Shown: positions 9,453 through 19,361 of the stretch, in pieces
Position numbering within the stretch: the stretch's first letter is position 1
Layout of the letters: each line of letters starts with the position of its first letter
Assembly (NCBI GenBank): GCA_965205595.1
Contig: CBDBHI010000061.1
Coordinates: 201,807 to 265,806 of the forward strand
DNA length: 64,000 bases
DNA from: CATQHP01 sp965205595
GTDB taxonomy: Bacteria > Acidobacteriota > Terriglobia > Bryobacterales > UBA6623
Direction: 5' to 3'
Notes under the pieces: model-generated
Database searches by the model: none
Seen by the model: the letters and a program-made list of their open reading frames with translations, nothing else
What the model was told of the DNA's origin: nothing
Translations under genes and position numbers: made by a program

Positions 9453-10152
9453 AAAGAGGGGGGTCCTCATCATGGGCGTCAAGTTTGCGCGAGGGCCCGG
9501 CGGACTTGGCGTTGGAGCGTTCTGCCTCGGAGGTTTGTTATTGCTCGCGCCAACGTCAAGCGTGATACCGCTAGCCGACCTTATTGCCGAACGCCGAATG
9601 TATCTGCCGATGATCGCGTTTGCGCCCGCTCTCGCGATGGGTTTTCAGCGGGCATTTCGGCGGCTGAGACTCGAGCCGCTGGCGGCCGCGACTGCTGGTC
9701 GAGCCCTTGTCTGGCAAACGGAGGAGTCGCTTTGGCGTGACGTTGTCGCCAAGTCGCCGGAGAAAGTGCGGCCAAAGTTGCAATTGGCTCGGGCGGTGAC
9801 TTCGAACACGGAGCGCGAAGACCTACTAGTCGACGCCAATCGACTCGATTCTTTCAACGTTGATGCAGCGATCGAGTATGCGGTTTTCTTGCTGGACGCC
9901 GGGCGTCTCGACGCTGCGCTGAGTGAGTTTCGGAGGGCGGAGTCGATCGACCCGGCAGAGCCGAACGCGATTGCGAATCAAGGTGCGACGCTGCAGCTAA
10001 TGGGACGTGGAACCGAAGCAATACACGCTTACCGGCGGGCGCTTGATCTCGACCCCTGTCACCGCGATGCGCGCTCGAACCTTGTGGACTTGTTGCGGGC
10101 GGACGGGATGGATTCCGCGGCGGACGATTGGGCTGCCGGGAGTTGCAACTAG
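9453..10152 (+). pseudogene. 3' part of membrane/TPR protein gene (after IS copy A)
   Basis: This is the continuation of the gene starting at 7046. The frame is open through the IS end. The native part holds a hydrophobic segment (LGVGAFCLGGLLLLAP), the family motif PTSSVIPLADLIAERRMYLP, another membrane segment, and about three TPR units, for example ALSEFRRAESIDPAEPNAIA and AIHAYRRALDLDPCHRDARS. It could be translated from the ATG at 9472 as a separate protein, but the sequence before the split is clearly missing, so loss of normal function is likely. The IS sits between the membrane region and the conserved loop. Confidence 0.8.
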
Positions 10153-10173
10153 AGCATTCTAAGGAATGGCATA

Positions 10174-10185
10174 GGGCAATTGCCC
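10174..10185. repeat. 12-bp perfect palindrome after the TPR gene
   Basis: The sequence GGGCAATTGCCC is a perfect palindrome 21 bp after the stop of the TPR fragment. Without a loop or T-tract it is a poor intrinsic terminator. The rest of the 254-bp gap to the aldehyde dehydrogenase shows no feature I can name. Confidence 0.35.
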
Positions 10186-10406
10186 CGCTGATTCGGAGGC
10201 GCGACCGTTAGGTTGTGCGCTGGGGCTGGGGTTTGCCGGGTCGGTTGAGCCGGGTCCTTTTGAGAACTGATCAGCAGGACCGGATTCAACGTGATCCAGA
10301 ACTCTCCTTCGCCACCGCACTCGCTTACGCTCGCGCCTCCGATTCTACACACGGGAAACCAGTCTCTAGGAGTTGCCGGCACCAACGCTTGTTGTGCGCG
10401 AACGGT

Positions 10407-11858
10407 CTAGTATCCGAGGTAGACCGTCTTGTAGTCGGAGTAAAAGTCTAGGGCCGCGGGACCTTGTTCCTTGGGACCGAAGCTCGATTCTTTCGTTCCG
10501 CCGAACGGCAGTTGGTACTCGACGCCCGCGCTTGGCAGGTTCACTGTGATTAGGCCGGCTTCGATCTGGTTGATGTAGTCGAAGATTCGGGAGACGTTCT
10601 GGGTCTGGATCGATGCGGACAGACCGAACTCTACTTTGTTCGCAATGCGCATGGCGTCTTCGAAGTCGGAGGCGCGCAACACTGCCAGCACGGGTCCGAA
10701 AACCTCTTCTTGGGCGATGCGCATGTCTTCGGTTACGCCGCTGAAAACCGTCGGCTCGAAGAAAAATCCCTTGGCGTATTCACCCTCGTCTAGAACATGA
10801 CCTCCGCATTCGAGCTTTGCACCCTCGCCTTGTGCGACTTCGCAGTACTTTGCGTCGATGTCGAGTTGAGCCTGGTCGATCACGGGTCCAATCTGTATGC
10901 CCTCGTTTAAGCCGTTACCGACTTTGAGCGCTTTGACGGCGGCGATGAGGGCGGATACAAATTCATCGTAGATGCCGTCTTCGACGATGACGCGACTGGT
11001 GGCCGTGCACTTTTGACCCGTCGAGAAGATCGCTGCGTTCACGGTGCTGCCAACTGCCTTATTGAGATCAGCGTCGGCGAGAACGATAGTCGGATTCTTA
11101 CCGCCCATTTCTAGTTGGATGCGTAGACGGCGGGCTGATGCGTGCGCGTGTAGCGCATGGCCTACGGCGCACGAGCCGGTGAACGAGACTGCCTTGACGT
11201 GTTCGGCGCTAACAAACGCGTCGCCGACTTCCGCACCCGAACCGCAGATGAAATTTACTACGCCCTTTGGGATTCCGGCTTCGTGGCAGGCCTCCGCAAT
11301 ACGCCAACCACTTAAGGGAGACGCGGTCGCCGGTTTCACTAAGACGGTATTGCCGGCAATGAGCGCTGGGGCCAGCTTCCAGGCGGGAATGGCGCTTGGA
11401 AAATTCCATGGGTTGATTTGAGCAACGACCCCCAGGGGCCGCCGCACGGCGTACATAAAGACGCGGTCGCGCTCGGAGGGCACCAGGTGACCGGGCATGC
11501 GCGAACCTTCTCCGGCGAAGTAGCGAAAGATGTTGATCGAGCGCATCGTTTCGCCGGTTGCCTCGGGCACCGTCTTTCCTTCTTCTCGTGTCATCTCGCG
11601 GGCTAGCGAGCCGAGATTGCTTTCGAGAATATCTGCAACTTTGTAGAGGTATTTTCCGCGAGCAGGAGCGTTCATCGCCGCCCAGGCAGGGTAGGCTTCT
11701 TGAGCGGCGGTCGCGGCGACGTTCACGTCGGCTTTGTTGGCTTTGAAAAACACGCCTACGCAGTCGTCGGTGTCAGCCGGGTTGAGATTGTCGAATGTGC
11801 GGTCGGAAGTGACCCACTCTCCATCGATGTAGTTCGGGAATCTTTTGGCGTCAGACAT
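10407..11858 (-). CDS. NAD(P)-dependent aldehyde dehydrogenase, semialdehyde type
   Basis: This is a 483-residue ALDH-superfamily enzyme that oxidises an aldehyde to the acid with NAD(P)+. Catalytic residues are visible: N152 in NPWNFP, K175 in VLVKPATASP, E250 in LEMGGKNP and the nucleophile C284 in STGQKCTATSR. The GQKCTATSR context is typical of alpha-ketoglutarate semialdehyde (2,5-dioxovalerate) dehydrogenases that finish pentose or hexarate oxidation, but succinate-semialdehyde-type enzymes are close, so I do not name the substrate. It is divergently arranged with an SDR gene whose start lies only 32 bp away, which suggests a shared regulatory region and a joint role in sugar-acid or alcohol oxidation. 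Confidence 0.9.
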   Translation of the reverse strand: MSDAKRFPNYIDGEWVTSDRTFDNLNPADTDDCVGVFFKANKADVNVAATAAQEAYPAWAAMNAPARGKYLYKVADILESNLGSLAREMTREEGKTVPEATGETMRSINIFRYFAGEGSRMPGHLVPSERDRVFMYAVRRPLGVVAQINPWNFPSAIPAWKLAPALIAGNTVLVKPATASPLSGWRIAEACHEAGIPKGVVNFICGSGAEVGDAFVSAEHVKAVSFTGSCAVGHALHAHASARRLRIQLEMGGKNPTIVLADADLNKAVGSTVNAAIFSTGQKCTATSRVIVEDGIYDEFVSALIAAVKALKVGNGLNEGIQIGPVIDQAQLDIDAKYCEVAQGEGAKLECGGHVLDEGEYAKGFFFEPTVFSGVTEDMRIAQEEVFGPVLAVLRASDFEDAMRIANKVEFGLSASIQTQNVSRIFDYINQIEAGLITVNLPSAGVEYQLPFGGTKESSFGPKEQGPAALDFYSDYKTVYLGY

Positions 11859-11890
11859 GGAATCCTCTAGTGAAGCTAAAATTGTTTGCT

Positions 11891-12652
11891 ATGGCAAGTT
11901 TTCCATCATCTCATGTCGCTTTGGTCACGGGCGCATCGCTGGGTATCGGGGCCGCCACGGCGGTTGAGCTCGCGCGGCGGGGTTCAAAAGTCGCGGTTCA
12001 CTACAACACGAGCGAGGACGCCGCGAAGGGCGTGGTGGCGGAAATCGAAGCGGCCGGGGGCACGGCGTGGATGTTTCAGGCCGACGTCTCAGAGCCGCAA
12101 GCGTGCCGTCGCTTGGTTGGCGAGGTGCTCGAAAAGGCGGGACGGATCGACACGCTGGTCAATAACGCGGGTTCTCTGGTCGACCGCCGAATGGTGCTCG
12201 AAATCGAGGACGAGTTTTGGGCACGCGTGATGAACCTCAACATGGGAAGCGTGCTGTGGGTCAGCCAACCGGCGGCAACCCATATGAAGGAGCGTGGCTC
12301 GGGGGTGATCGTCAACTTGGGGTCGATTGCCGGGCATAACGGCGGGGGTCCGGGCGCGATGCCTTACGCGGCGGCGAAAGCGGGCGTTACGGGCATGACA
12401 AAGGGCATGGCGAAGGAGCTGATCGGCTACGGAATCCGTGTCAACGCGGTGAACCCCGGCGTGATCTTGACACCTTTCCACGAGCGGTTTTCTAGCGAAG
12501 AGCGAATGAACGCGATGGTCTCGCAGATTCCTCAAGGACGCGCGGGAGAATCGGCGGAAGTGGCCAAGGTAGTCGCGTTTTTAGCGAGCGACGAGTCTTC
12601 GCACATCGTTGGCGAGTCGATCGAAATCAACGGTGGGATGTTGATGGACTAG
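11891..12652 (+). CDS. Short-chain dehydrogenase/reductase
   Basis: This is a 253-residue classical SDR. The nucleotide-binding motif T13-G-A-S-L-G-I-G20, the NNAG structural motif, the catalytic Ser (NLGSIAG) and the YAAAK catalytic Tyr/Lys pair are all present. The closing NGGMLMD is typical of the FabG-like sugar/ketoacyl branch. I chose the ATG at 11891 over the one at 11870 because it places the Rossmann beta strand at the usual distance. It is divergent from the aldehyde dehydrogenase, so a two-step oxidation of a sugar or polyol derivative is plausible but inferred from context only. Confidence 0.9.
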   Translation: MASFPSSHVALVTGASLGIGAATAVELARRGSKVAVHYNTSEDAAKGVVAEIEAAGGTAWMFQADVSEPQACRRLVGEVLEKAGRIDTLVNNAGSLVDRRMVLEIEDEFWARVMNLNMGSVLWVSQPAATHMKERGSGVIVNLGSIAGHNGGGPGAMPYAAAKAGVTGMTKGMAKELIGYGIRVNAVNPGVILTPFHERFSSEERMNAMVSQIPQGRAGESAEVAKVVAFLASDESSHIVGESIEINGGMLMD

Positions 12653-12675
12653 GTGCCTCCTGTCCGCTCGAAATT

Positions 12676-13479
12676 GTGATCTATATTCGTATCCAAACTT
12701 CGGATCGCGATTCTGAACACGTTGAGGCGCGCTTGCTGGCCACCGATACGATTGGGCTGGAGGAGCGCGACAGGGAGTTCCTCGCATACTTCTCTAATCG
12801 CGCCGCCGGCGAAGAAGCCGTAGAGCGGCTATCGGATCTCGACCCCGAACTGATTCAGGCAGCGGATGAAAACTGGCAGGCGAAGTGGCAACAGCAGTGG
12901 CGATCGTTTGCAATCGGCGAGAAAGTTTTTCTGGCGCCCGAATGGGATACGACCCCAACGCCCGAGCGCCGCATTCGTTTGCGGATGCACAGCGGCATGG
13001 CGTTTGGAAGCGGCGACCACGCGACGACGCAGCTTGGTCTGCTTGCGCTAGAGGAACATCTGCGTCCCGGCGATCGGGTGCTTGATTTGGGAGCCGGCTC
13101 GTCGATTTTACTGATTGCGGCCATGCGGCTGGGGGCGGCGATTGCGGTAGGAACTGAAATTGATGCCGTCGCTCTACGACTCGCGCAAGAGAATCTATTG
13201 GCTGAGCATCTCGCGGCGGATTTGTTGCTTACGGAGAATTGCGGATTCCGGGACGCGAGTTTCGATCTGGTGATCGCAAATATTAGTCCGCACACGGCGG
13301 TGGGATTGTCTGAGGAAATTGTACGAGTGCTGCGGCCAGGCGGACGCGGCTTTGTGGGTGGATTTACACAGGACGAAGAACACGACGTCGAGGCTCACTA
13401 CAAACGCATGCATTGCGGCTTCGAACGCATTGAGCGTCGCGAGGAGTGGCGCATGCTTCGATTTAGGCGCGAGGGCTAA
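12676..13479 (+). CDS. prmA: PrmA-like ribosomal protein L11 methyltransferase
   Basis: This is a 267-residue class I SAM-dependent methyltransferase resembling PrmA, which trimethylates ribosomal protein L11. The diagnostic substrate-side motif MAFGSGDHATTQ is present (FGTGxHxTT in the family). It is followed by the SAM-binding strand VLDLGAGSSILLIAA and IANISPHTAV, where the family has the IANI motif. The start is GTG at 12676, 23 bp after the SDR stop. It converges on the Rel gene with only 27 bp between the stop codons and no clear terminator hairpin there. Confidence 0.85.
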   Translation: MIYIRIQTSDRDSEHVEARLLATDTIGLEERDREFLAYFSNRAAGEEAVERLSDLDPELIQAADENWQAKWQQQWRSFAIGEKVFLAPEWDTTPTPERRIRLRMHSGMAFGSGDHATTQLGLLALEEHLRPGDRVLDLGAGSSILLIAAMRLGAAIAVGTEIDAVALRLAQENLLAEHLAADLLLTENCGFRDASFDLVIANISPHTAVGLSEEIVRVLRPGGRGFVGGFTQDEEHDVEAHYKRMHCGFERIERREEWRMLRFRREG

Positions 13480-13506
13480 ATTCGTGGTCCGCTGCCGAGT
13501 GATGGG

Positions 13507-15720
13507 CTACAACCTTCGACTGCGAGTCACCTCGCGCACGTAGGGCAGACCGCGAATGCCCCGCGATACGCGATTGAGTTGGTCGGCATTTGACACTTCT
13601 ACAACTAGGTCGATCGAGAACGGTCGGTTCGCTTTTTCACCGCGTGACTCGATCTTGGCGATGTTTACTCCTTCGGCGGTAATAATGCCCGTGAGGTCGG
13701 TTAGGATGCCGGGTTTGTCGTCGACGTAAATCGTCATGCGGGTTTGGTAGGTGGCGTCGTCTTTCGGCACCCAGGCAACATCGATGCGGCGCTCGGCTTC
13801 GTACATCAAATTTCGAACGTTGTTACAGCTGCCGGCGTGAACGCCTACGCCCTTCCCGCGGGTGACGTATCCAACGATCTGTTCACCTGGTAGCGGGTTG
13901 CAGCAGCGGGCGCGATAGACGAGGATGTCGTCGCCGCCTTCGACCACCAAGGCGCTGTCGGCCTTGGTCTGTCTGGACATTGATGGAACGCTAACGAGAG
14001 TCGGCGATGGGGTCGCTGCGTGCTCGTCAGCGAGCCTATCGGGGAAGAGCTTCTTGAGGACCTGACGGACCGAATAACGCCCGTAGCCGAGAATCACGTG
14101 CAGGTCTGTAATCGTCGAGCAGCCGTATTCGTGGCAGACTTCCTTGAGCTTCGCTGCTGGGATTGATTTGAGGCTGACCTTAACTCGTCGGGCTTCTTTC
14201 TCTAGAAGTTTGATGCCGATCTCCGCAGCCTTGCGACGATGCTGAGCGTTGAGCCACTGCTTGACCTTGCTGCGCGCCCGGGACGTCTTTACGAACGACA
14301 GCCAGTCTTGGCTGGGATGTGCGTTCTGCTGAGTGCTGACTTCGACGAGGTCACCGTTCTTCAATTTGTGCTTGAGCGGGACGATGCGGCCTTCGATCTT
14401 GGCGCCTGTGCAGCGATGGCCTACCTCGGTGTGAATGGCGTAGGCAAAATCCACCGGGGTGGCGTCGCGAGGCAGCGTGATGAGTTTGCCCTTGGGAGTG
14501 AAGACGTAGACGTCTTCTGGGTAGAGTTCGATCTTTAGCGTCGATAAAAAATCGGCGGGATCGCTGACCTCACGTTGCCATTCGACCAGCTGTCTGAGCC
14601 AGGCCATTTGGCGATCGTCCATAGCGGCCCCGGTGCGCCCCTCTTTGTATTTCCAATGCGCACAGATGCCCTCTTCGGCCATGCGATGCATATCTTCGGT
14701 TCGGATTTGCACTTCAAATCGCTGACCTTCGTCGGTGATCACCGAGGTGTGCAGCGACTGGTAGAGGTTCGGGCGAGGCATCGCCACGAAATCTTTGATA
14801 CGTCCTGGTAGCGGGCGCCATTGCGAGTGGATCACGCCTAGGGCTGCGTAGCAATTGCTCTTGGTATCAGTGATTACGCGGAGAGCAAGTAGATCATAGA
14901 CTTGTTCGATCGTTACGTTCTGACGATTGAGTTTCTGAAAAATCGAGTAACCGCGTTTGATGCGACCTTCTAGCCGGGCCGGAATGTCGGCTTGCGCAAG
15001 CTTCTCTTCAAGCTCACGCTGTATCTCCGACAGAAATCCTTGGCTCGATTCGCGTCGCGACTCGATCTGATCGTTGATACTCCGAAAGTCATCGGGCTCG
15101 AGAATCGCGAAGGAGAGATCTTCAAGCTCACTGCGCACTTTGCCCATCCCTAGGCGCAGGGCGATAGGGGCGTAGATTTCGCGAGTTTCGAGAGCAATGC
15201 GTATTTGCTTCTCGGGGTCGAGAAACTTTAGCGTGCGCATGTTGTGGGTGCGGTCGGCTAGCTTGACAAGAATGACACGGATGTCGTCGATCATCGCAAG
15301 GAGCATCTTGCGAAACGTCTCAGCTTGGCGGGCTTCGGATGACCGAAACTGCAGTCGCCCGAGTTTGGTTACGCCGTCAACGCACAAGGCGATCTCAGCG
15401 CCAAACTCCTTGCGAACCCGTTCGATTGTGACGGGGGTGTCTTCGACGACGTCGTGAAGAAGACCGCTTGCCAAAGTAATGCCATCGAGGCGCATGTCCG
15501 CCAGCAGATTGGCAACCTCGACGAGGTGCACGATGTAGGGTTGGCCGGACTTACGCTTCTGCCCCGCGTGATGCTCGGAGGCGAATTTGAAAGCTCGCTT
15601 TAAGAGAGCGCAGTCGCTTTTACGACGAGGTGGAGCGACCTTTGCGAGCAGCTCCTCAAAGCGGCCCGCAACAGCCTCGGAGGGAGTCGCTAACTCTGGA
15701 AGCGGCAATGGTGTGGACAT
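13507..15720 (-). CDS. rel: Bifunctional (p)ppGpp synthetase/hydrolase, Rel/SpoT type
   Basis: This is a 737-residue long RSH enzyme that makes and degrades the alarmone (p)ppGpp. An N-terminal HD hydrolase domain has its metal motif at H89-D90-V-V-E-D94, with the upstream His-rich helix at residues 50-66, so hydrolase activity is expected. The synthetase domain follows (KRGYSIFQKL, then RPNLYQSLHTSVI). A TGS domain lies around residues 400-460 (DVYVFTPKGKLITLP), then a helical region, and an ACT domain covers the last 75 residues. Length and order are standard. It is transcribed away from the TPR/Ton operon, with a terminator between them. Confidence 0.95.
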   Translation of the reverse strand: MSTPLPLPELATPSEAVAGRFEELLAKVAPPRRKSDCALLKRAFKFASEHHAGQKRKSGQPYIVHLVEVANLLADMRLDGITLASGLLHDVVEDTPVTIERVRKEFGAEIALCVDGVTKLGRLQFRSSEARQAETFRKMLLAMIDDIRVILVKLADRTHNMRTLKFLDPEKQIRIALETREIYAPIALRLGMGKVRSELEDLSFAILEPDDFRSINDQIESRRESSQGFLSEIQRELEEKLAQADIPARLEGRIKRGYSIFQKLNRQNVTIEQVYDLLALRVITDTKSNCYAALGVIHSQWRPLPGRIKDFVAMPRPNLYQSLHTSVITDEGQRFEVQIRTEDMHRMAEEGICAHWKYKEGRTGAAMDDRQMAWLRQLVEWQREVSDPADFLSTLKIELYPEDVYVFTPKGKLITLPRDATPVDFAYAIHTEVGHRCTGAKIEGRIVPLKHKLKNGDLVEVSTQQNAHPSQDWLSFVKTSRARSKVKQWLNAQHRRKAAEIGIKLLEKEARRVKVSLKSIPAAKLKEVCHEYGCSTITDLHVILGYGRYSVRQVLKKLFPDRLADEHAATPSPTLVSVPSMSRQTKADSALVVEGGDDILVYRARCCNPLPGEQIVGYVTRGKGVGVHAGSCNNVRNLMYEAERRIDVAWVPKDDATYQTRMTIYVDDKPGILTDLTGIITAEGVNIAKIESRGEKANRPFSIDLVVEVSNADQLNRVSRGIRGLPYVREVTRSRRL

Positions 15721-15765
15721 GAGTCAGGCGGTCATGCCGCTGGACGAAAGGTGCGTTCGAAACGT

Positions 15766-15804
15766 AAAAACCCTGGGGCCGCAGTCGGCTCCAGGGTTTA
15801 TTAT
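15766..15804 (-). terminator. Rho-independent terminator of the Ton/TPR operon
   Basis: On the minus strand, AAACCCTGGAGCC pairs with GGCCCCAGGGTTT around a short loop and is followed by a T-run. It lies 31 bp after the stop of the TPR lipoprotein gene and upstream of rel, so it probably ends the tonB-exbB-exbD-exbD-TPR transcript. Confidence 0.8.
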
Positions 15805-15834
15805 ACGGTTGCTTCGTTAGCCGGAAGACTGACT

Positions 15835-16647
15835 TTACTCTTCGGCGGCGAACTGGTTGAACGTGCTTTCTTCGGCGAGACGCTTCTTGGTGTCTAGCGT
15901 TCGTTGGATCCAATCGTCGGCCTGCGCGAGATACCCTTCGTACTCCTCTTTCGTTTCGGCAAAGTCAGCCCGCTCGCGAAGTAGGAGGTTGGTATAGGCC
16001 ATGGCGTCGGTGTAATCCGGATCGATCTGCAGCGCCTTCTCGAGGCTCTGCAGCCCTTCGTCGATTACCGGAACGAGTTGAACGCCTAACTCTTCGCGCT
16101 GTTCCGCGTCGCTGATCGGGCCGGGGTCGGCCTGTTCCATGCCTAGGTCGGCGCGCAACTGGAGCCGCGGTTCATACGACTGGGTCCAATTGATCACCCC
16201 GATGGTATAGAACGACTCTTTGTTCTCGGGCTCCGCCGCAATGACCTTGTGATGCCAATCCTTCGCGACATCGAACTTCTTCATCTGGAAGTAGAGTGAA
16301 GCGACACTCTGGAGCGAGGTCGAGTTCGTCGGATCATCCTCAAGTACCGATTTGAAACCGTCGAGGGCTCTCTCGGCAATCGCAGTGTTCTCAGGCGACT
16401 CCACTCCGGGAATGAACTGCATCATGTTCGAATACGCCCAATAGACCTTCGCATCCGACAGCGACGGGTCTAACTCGGTGGCTATCTCGAACTGCTCGGC
16501 CGCATATTCATAATTTGCCGCCGCGAAAGACTGGACGCCCCTGTTCAGTGCGGCGCGAGCTTTCAAATAGTTGACCTGCTTCGAACAGCCGAAGCTGCAA
16601 AGCGCGATCACTAGGCTTGCGATGGGAATGATCCTTGTCTTCGTCAT
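15835..16647 (-). CDS. TPR lipoprotein at the end of the Ton operon
   Basis: This is a 270-residue protein with a lipoprotein-like leader (IIPIASLVIALCSFGC, acylated Cys at position 21). It is followed by about four TPR-like helical pairs, for example YEYAAEQFEIATELDPSLSD and LQSLEKALQIDPDYTD. TPR units mediate protein-protein contacts. As last gene of the tonB-exbB-exbD-exbD cluster, with 70 bp separating it from exbD, it is probably a periplasmic partner of the energy-transducing complex or of an outer-membrane machine. That link is contextual. A terminator follows its stop. Confidence 0.85.
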   Translation of the reverse strand: MTKTRIIPIASLVIALCSFGCSKQVNYLKARAALNRGVQSFAAANYEYAAEQFEIATELDPSLSDAKVYWAYSNMMQFIPGVESPENTAIAERALDGFKSVLEDDPTNSTSLQSVASLYFQMKKFDVAKDWHHKVIAAEPENKESFYTIGVINWTQSYEPRLQLRADLGMEQADPGPISDAEQREELGVQLVPVIDEGLQSLEKALQIDPDYTDAMAYTNLLLRERADFAETKEEYEGYLAQADDWIQRTLDTKKRLAEESTFNQFAAEE

Positions 16648-16717
16648 CGATAAACTCCGCTAAAAGTAGTTCGGTATCAACACAGCGTACCATCGTACGC
16701 ATGCGATGCCCGGACCC

Positions 16718-17143
16718 CTATTGGATCTCCTCCGTCAATAGTCCGATCTTGTCGACCCCGGCACCTTTTCCAATGTCGATAATGTAGGCCACATCGCGGT
16801 AGTCCAGAGTCGGAGCACCACGTACAAACATCACTCGCTCCGCACGCGTTTTGAAGATGTCGCGCAGATGCTCCTCGAGTGCGTCGAGGCTCGACGGGTC
16901 ACGATTGATCATGATGCTGCGGTCGGCGTTTACGGAAACAACGACGGTGCGAGCATTCGGCTGCACTTCTTGCGGCTGGTCGTCTTCATTCGGCTGCGGC
17001 ACGAGCGCCTCCAGACCTTTCGGCGTCAGCGGCGTGATCACCATAAAGATAATCAGAAGAACCAACAATACGTCGATCAGCGGGGTCATGTTGATATTCG
17101 GAGCGCCCTTGACGCCGCCCGCTCCTCCTGCTGAGATACCCAT
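16718..17143 (-). CDS. exbD: ExbD/TolR-family protein (second copy)
   Basis: This is a 141-residue ExbD/TolR protein: a short cytoplasmic N terminus, one transmembrane segment (VLLVLLIIFMVITPLTP) preceded by MTPLIDVLL with the conserved proton-path Asp, and a periplasmic domain. It differs clearly from the neighbouring ExbD at 17192-17632, so the two may form a heteromeric stator as in organisms with paired ExbD genes. Gaps to the adjacent genes are 48 and 70 bp on the same strand, consistent with one transcript. Confidence 0.93.
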   Translation of the reverse strand: MGISAGGAGGVKGAPNINMTPLIDVLLVLLIIFMVITPLTPKGLEALVPQPNEDDQPQEVQPNARTVVVSVNADRSIMINRDPSSLDALEEHLRDIFKTRAERVMFVRGAPTLDYRDVAYIIDIGKGAGVDKIGLLTEEIQ

Positions 17144-17191
17144 AATTCAAATTCCTCCAGCTCTCATCCGTGAATTCTCAAACGCACGGTG

Positions 17192-17632
17192 CTAGCCACC
17201 CCTGCGGCGAGCACTTCCTGGTTCTTCTTTTTCCGTAATCAGGCCCACTTGATCGACGCCCACCGTGCGGATGGTGTTCACGACTTTAACGACGACATCG
17301 TACTTCGAGCGAGCGTCGCACTTCAAGTAGACAGTCTTGTCAATGCGGTTGCTGATCACGTCACTGATTTGCTGCGCCAGATCCTTGAGTTCCACTTTCT
17401 CTCTTCCCAAGAAGGTCTGTCCGTCGCGGGTAATCGCTACGACGAGCGCGTCTTCCGCGTCGGCCTCGTCCATTGCGATTGGGTTACGAGTGCGCACCAT
17501 GTCGACGCTAACACCCTTGCTAAGCATCGGCGTGATGACCATAAAGATGATCAGCATGACGAGCATCACGTCAACCATCGGCGTTACATTGATTTCATTG
17601 ATTGCGGACATCTTGCCCCGTCGTTCTGCCAT
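17192..17632 (-). CDS. exbD: ExbD/TolR-family protein (first copy)
   Basis: This is a 146-residue ExbD/TolR protein. INEINVTPMVDVMLVMLIIFMVI contains the conserved Asp in the single membrane helix that carries protons with ExbB. The periplasmic part ends in a charged Arg-rich tail. It is transcribed after exbB (90-bp gap) and before a second ExbD. With TonB and ExbB it would convert proton-motive force into energy for outer-membrane receptors. Confidence 0.93.
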   Translation of the reverse strand: MAERRGKMSAINEINVTPMVDVMLVMLIIFMVITPMLSKGVSVDMVRTRNPIAMDEADAEDALVVAITRDGQTFLGREKVELKDLAQQISDVISNRIDKTVYLKCDARSKYDVVVKVVNTIRTVGVDQVGLITEKEEPGSARRRGG

Positions 17633-17721
17633 ATCTTCCTCTCTCTGCGGCTGCCGCCGCTGTCCGTCATTCTAGTCCAAACGGCGGCAGCGGTTCAACT
17701 CCGCCGGTCTACGTGTCAAAT

Positions 17722-18441
17722 TTAGCCTTTCTTGGCGGAACGTTTGAGGAAGTAGTCGATCAACTCGGAGCTCGAGTTGTCCATCTCGACGTCAAACGCC
17801 TCGACTTTGGAGTTGAAGTAGTTGAACATCCACACCGCAGGCAGCGCCACGAAGAGACCGATGGCGGTCGCGACGAGAGCTTCGGAGATACCGCCGGCGA
17901 CAGCGCCTAGACCGGTCGACTTCTCTTGCGAGATGCCCTGGAAGGCATTGATGATACCGACGACAGTGCCGAACAAGCCGACAAACGGGGCAGTCGAGCC
18001 TATGGTGGCCAGACCGCTCAGGCCGCGGTTTAGCTCAGCGTGAGTGATTGCGTGGGCGCGCTCGAGGGCGCGTTGTGACGACTCCACTGTTCCCCCCGAA
18101 ATATCGGCGCCGTCTTCGTGCGCTTTGAATTCCGACAGGCCGGCCGTAACGACTTTCGCCAAATGGCTTTTCTTATAACGGTCAGCAAGCTTGATCGCTT
18201 CTTCGAGTTTGCCTTCGCGCAGGGCGCCCGCAACAGCGGGAGCAAAGGCGCGCGACTGCTTTTTCGCAGCGGCGAACGCCAATGCGCGGTCAATCATTAC
18301 ACCGATAGACCATGCCGACATTAGGAACATGATGACGACGACAGCCTTGGCGGCAAATCCCATCTGGTTCCACATCGAGATCATATCGAATCCGATCTCC
18401 TGCTGCAGCAGAAATGCCGTAACTGAAAACTGAGTAAACAT
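17722..18441 (-). CDS. exbB: ExbB/TolQ/MotA-family proton channel
   Basis: This is a 239-residue MotA/TolQ/ExbB protein with three membrane segments: one near the N terminus (AAKAVVVIMFLMSAWSIGVMI) and two in the C-terminal conserved block (IGSTAPFVGLFGTVVGIINAF and ALVATAIGLFVALPAVWMFNY). It forms the stator channel with ExbD and drives TonB. The operon order tonB, exbB, exbD, exbD is clear from position and strand. The gene starts 134 bp after the tonB stop. Confidence 0.93.
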   Translation of the reverse strand: MFTQFSVTAFLLQQEIGFDMISMWNQMGFAAKAVVVIMFLMSAWSIGVMIDRALAFAAAKKQSRAFAPAVAGALREGKLEEAIKLADRYKKSHLAKVVTAGLSEFKAHEDGADISGGTVESSQRALERAHAITHAELNRGLSGLATIGSTAPFVGLFGTVVGIINAFQGISQEKSTGLGAVAGGISEALVATAIGLFVALPAVWMFNYFNSKVEAFDVEMDNSSSELIDYFLKRSAKKG

Positions 18442-18574
18442 GTACTCTTCCTCCTATACCAACAAATTTTGACTTCGTAGACCGACTCAATTACGCCCAA
18501 CGAGAGTTCTTAGCGCGTCCGGGGCCTACGTGACTCGAACGATCCGCCCTCAAAGAGCAATCTTTGACGTGCAC

Positions 18575-19324
<750 letters not shown>

Positions 19325-19361
19325 AATTCTTAAACCTCGCTTCGAGCTCGCGGCCCGTAGT

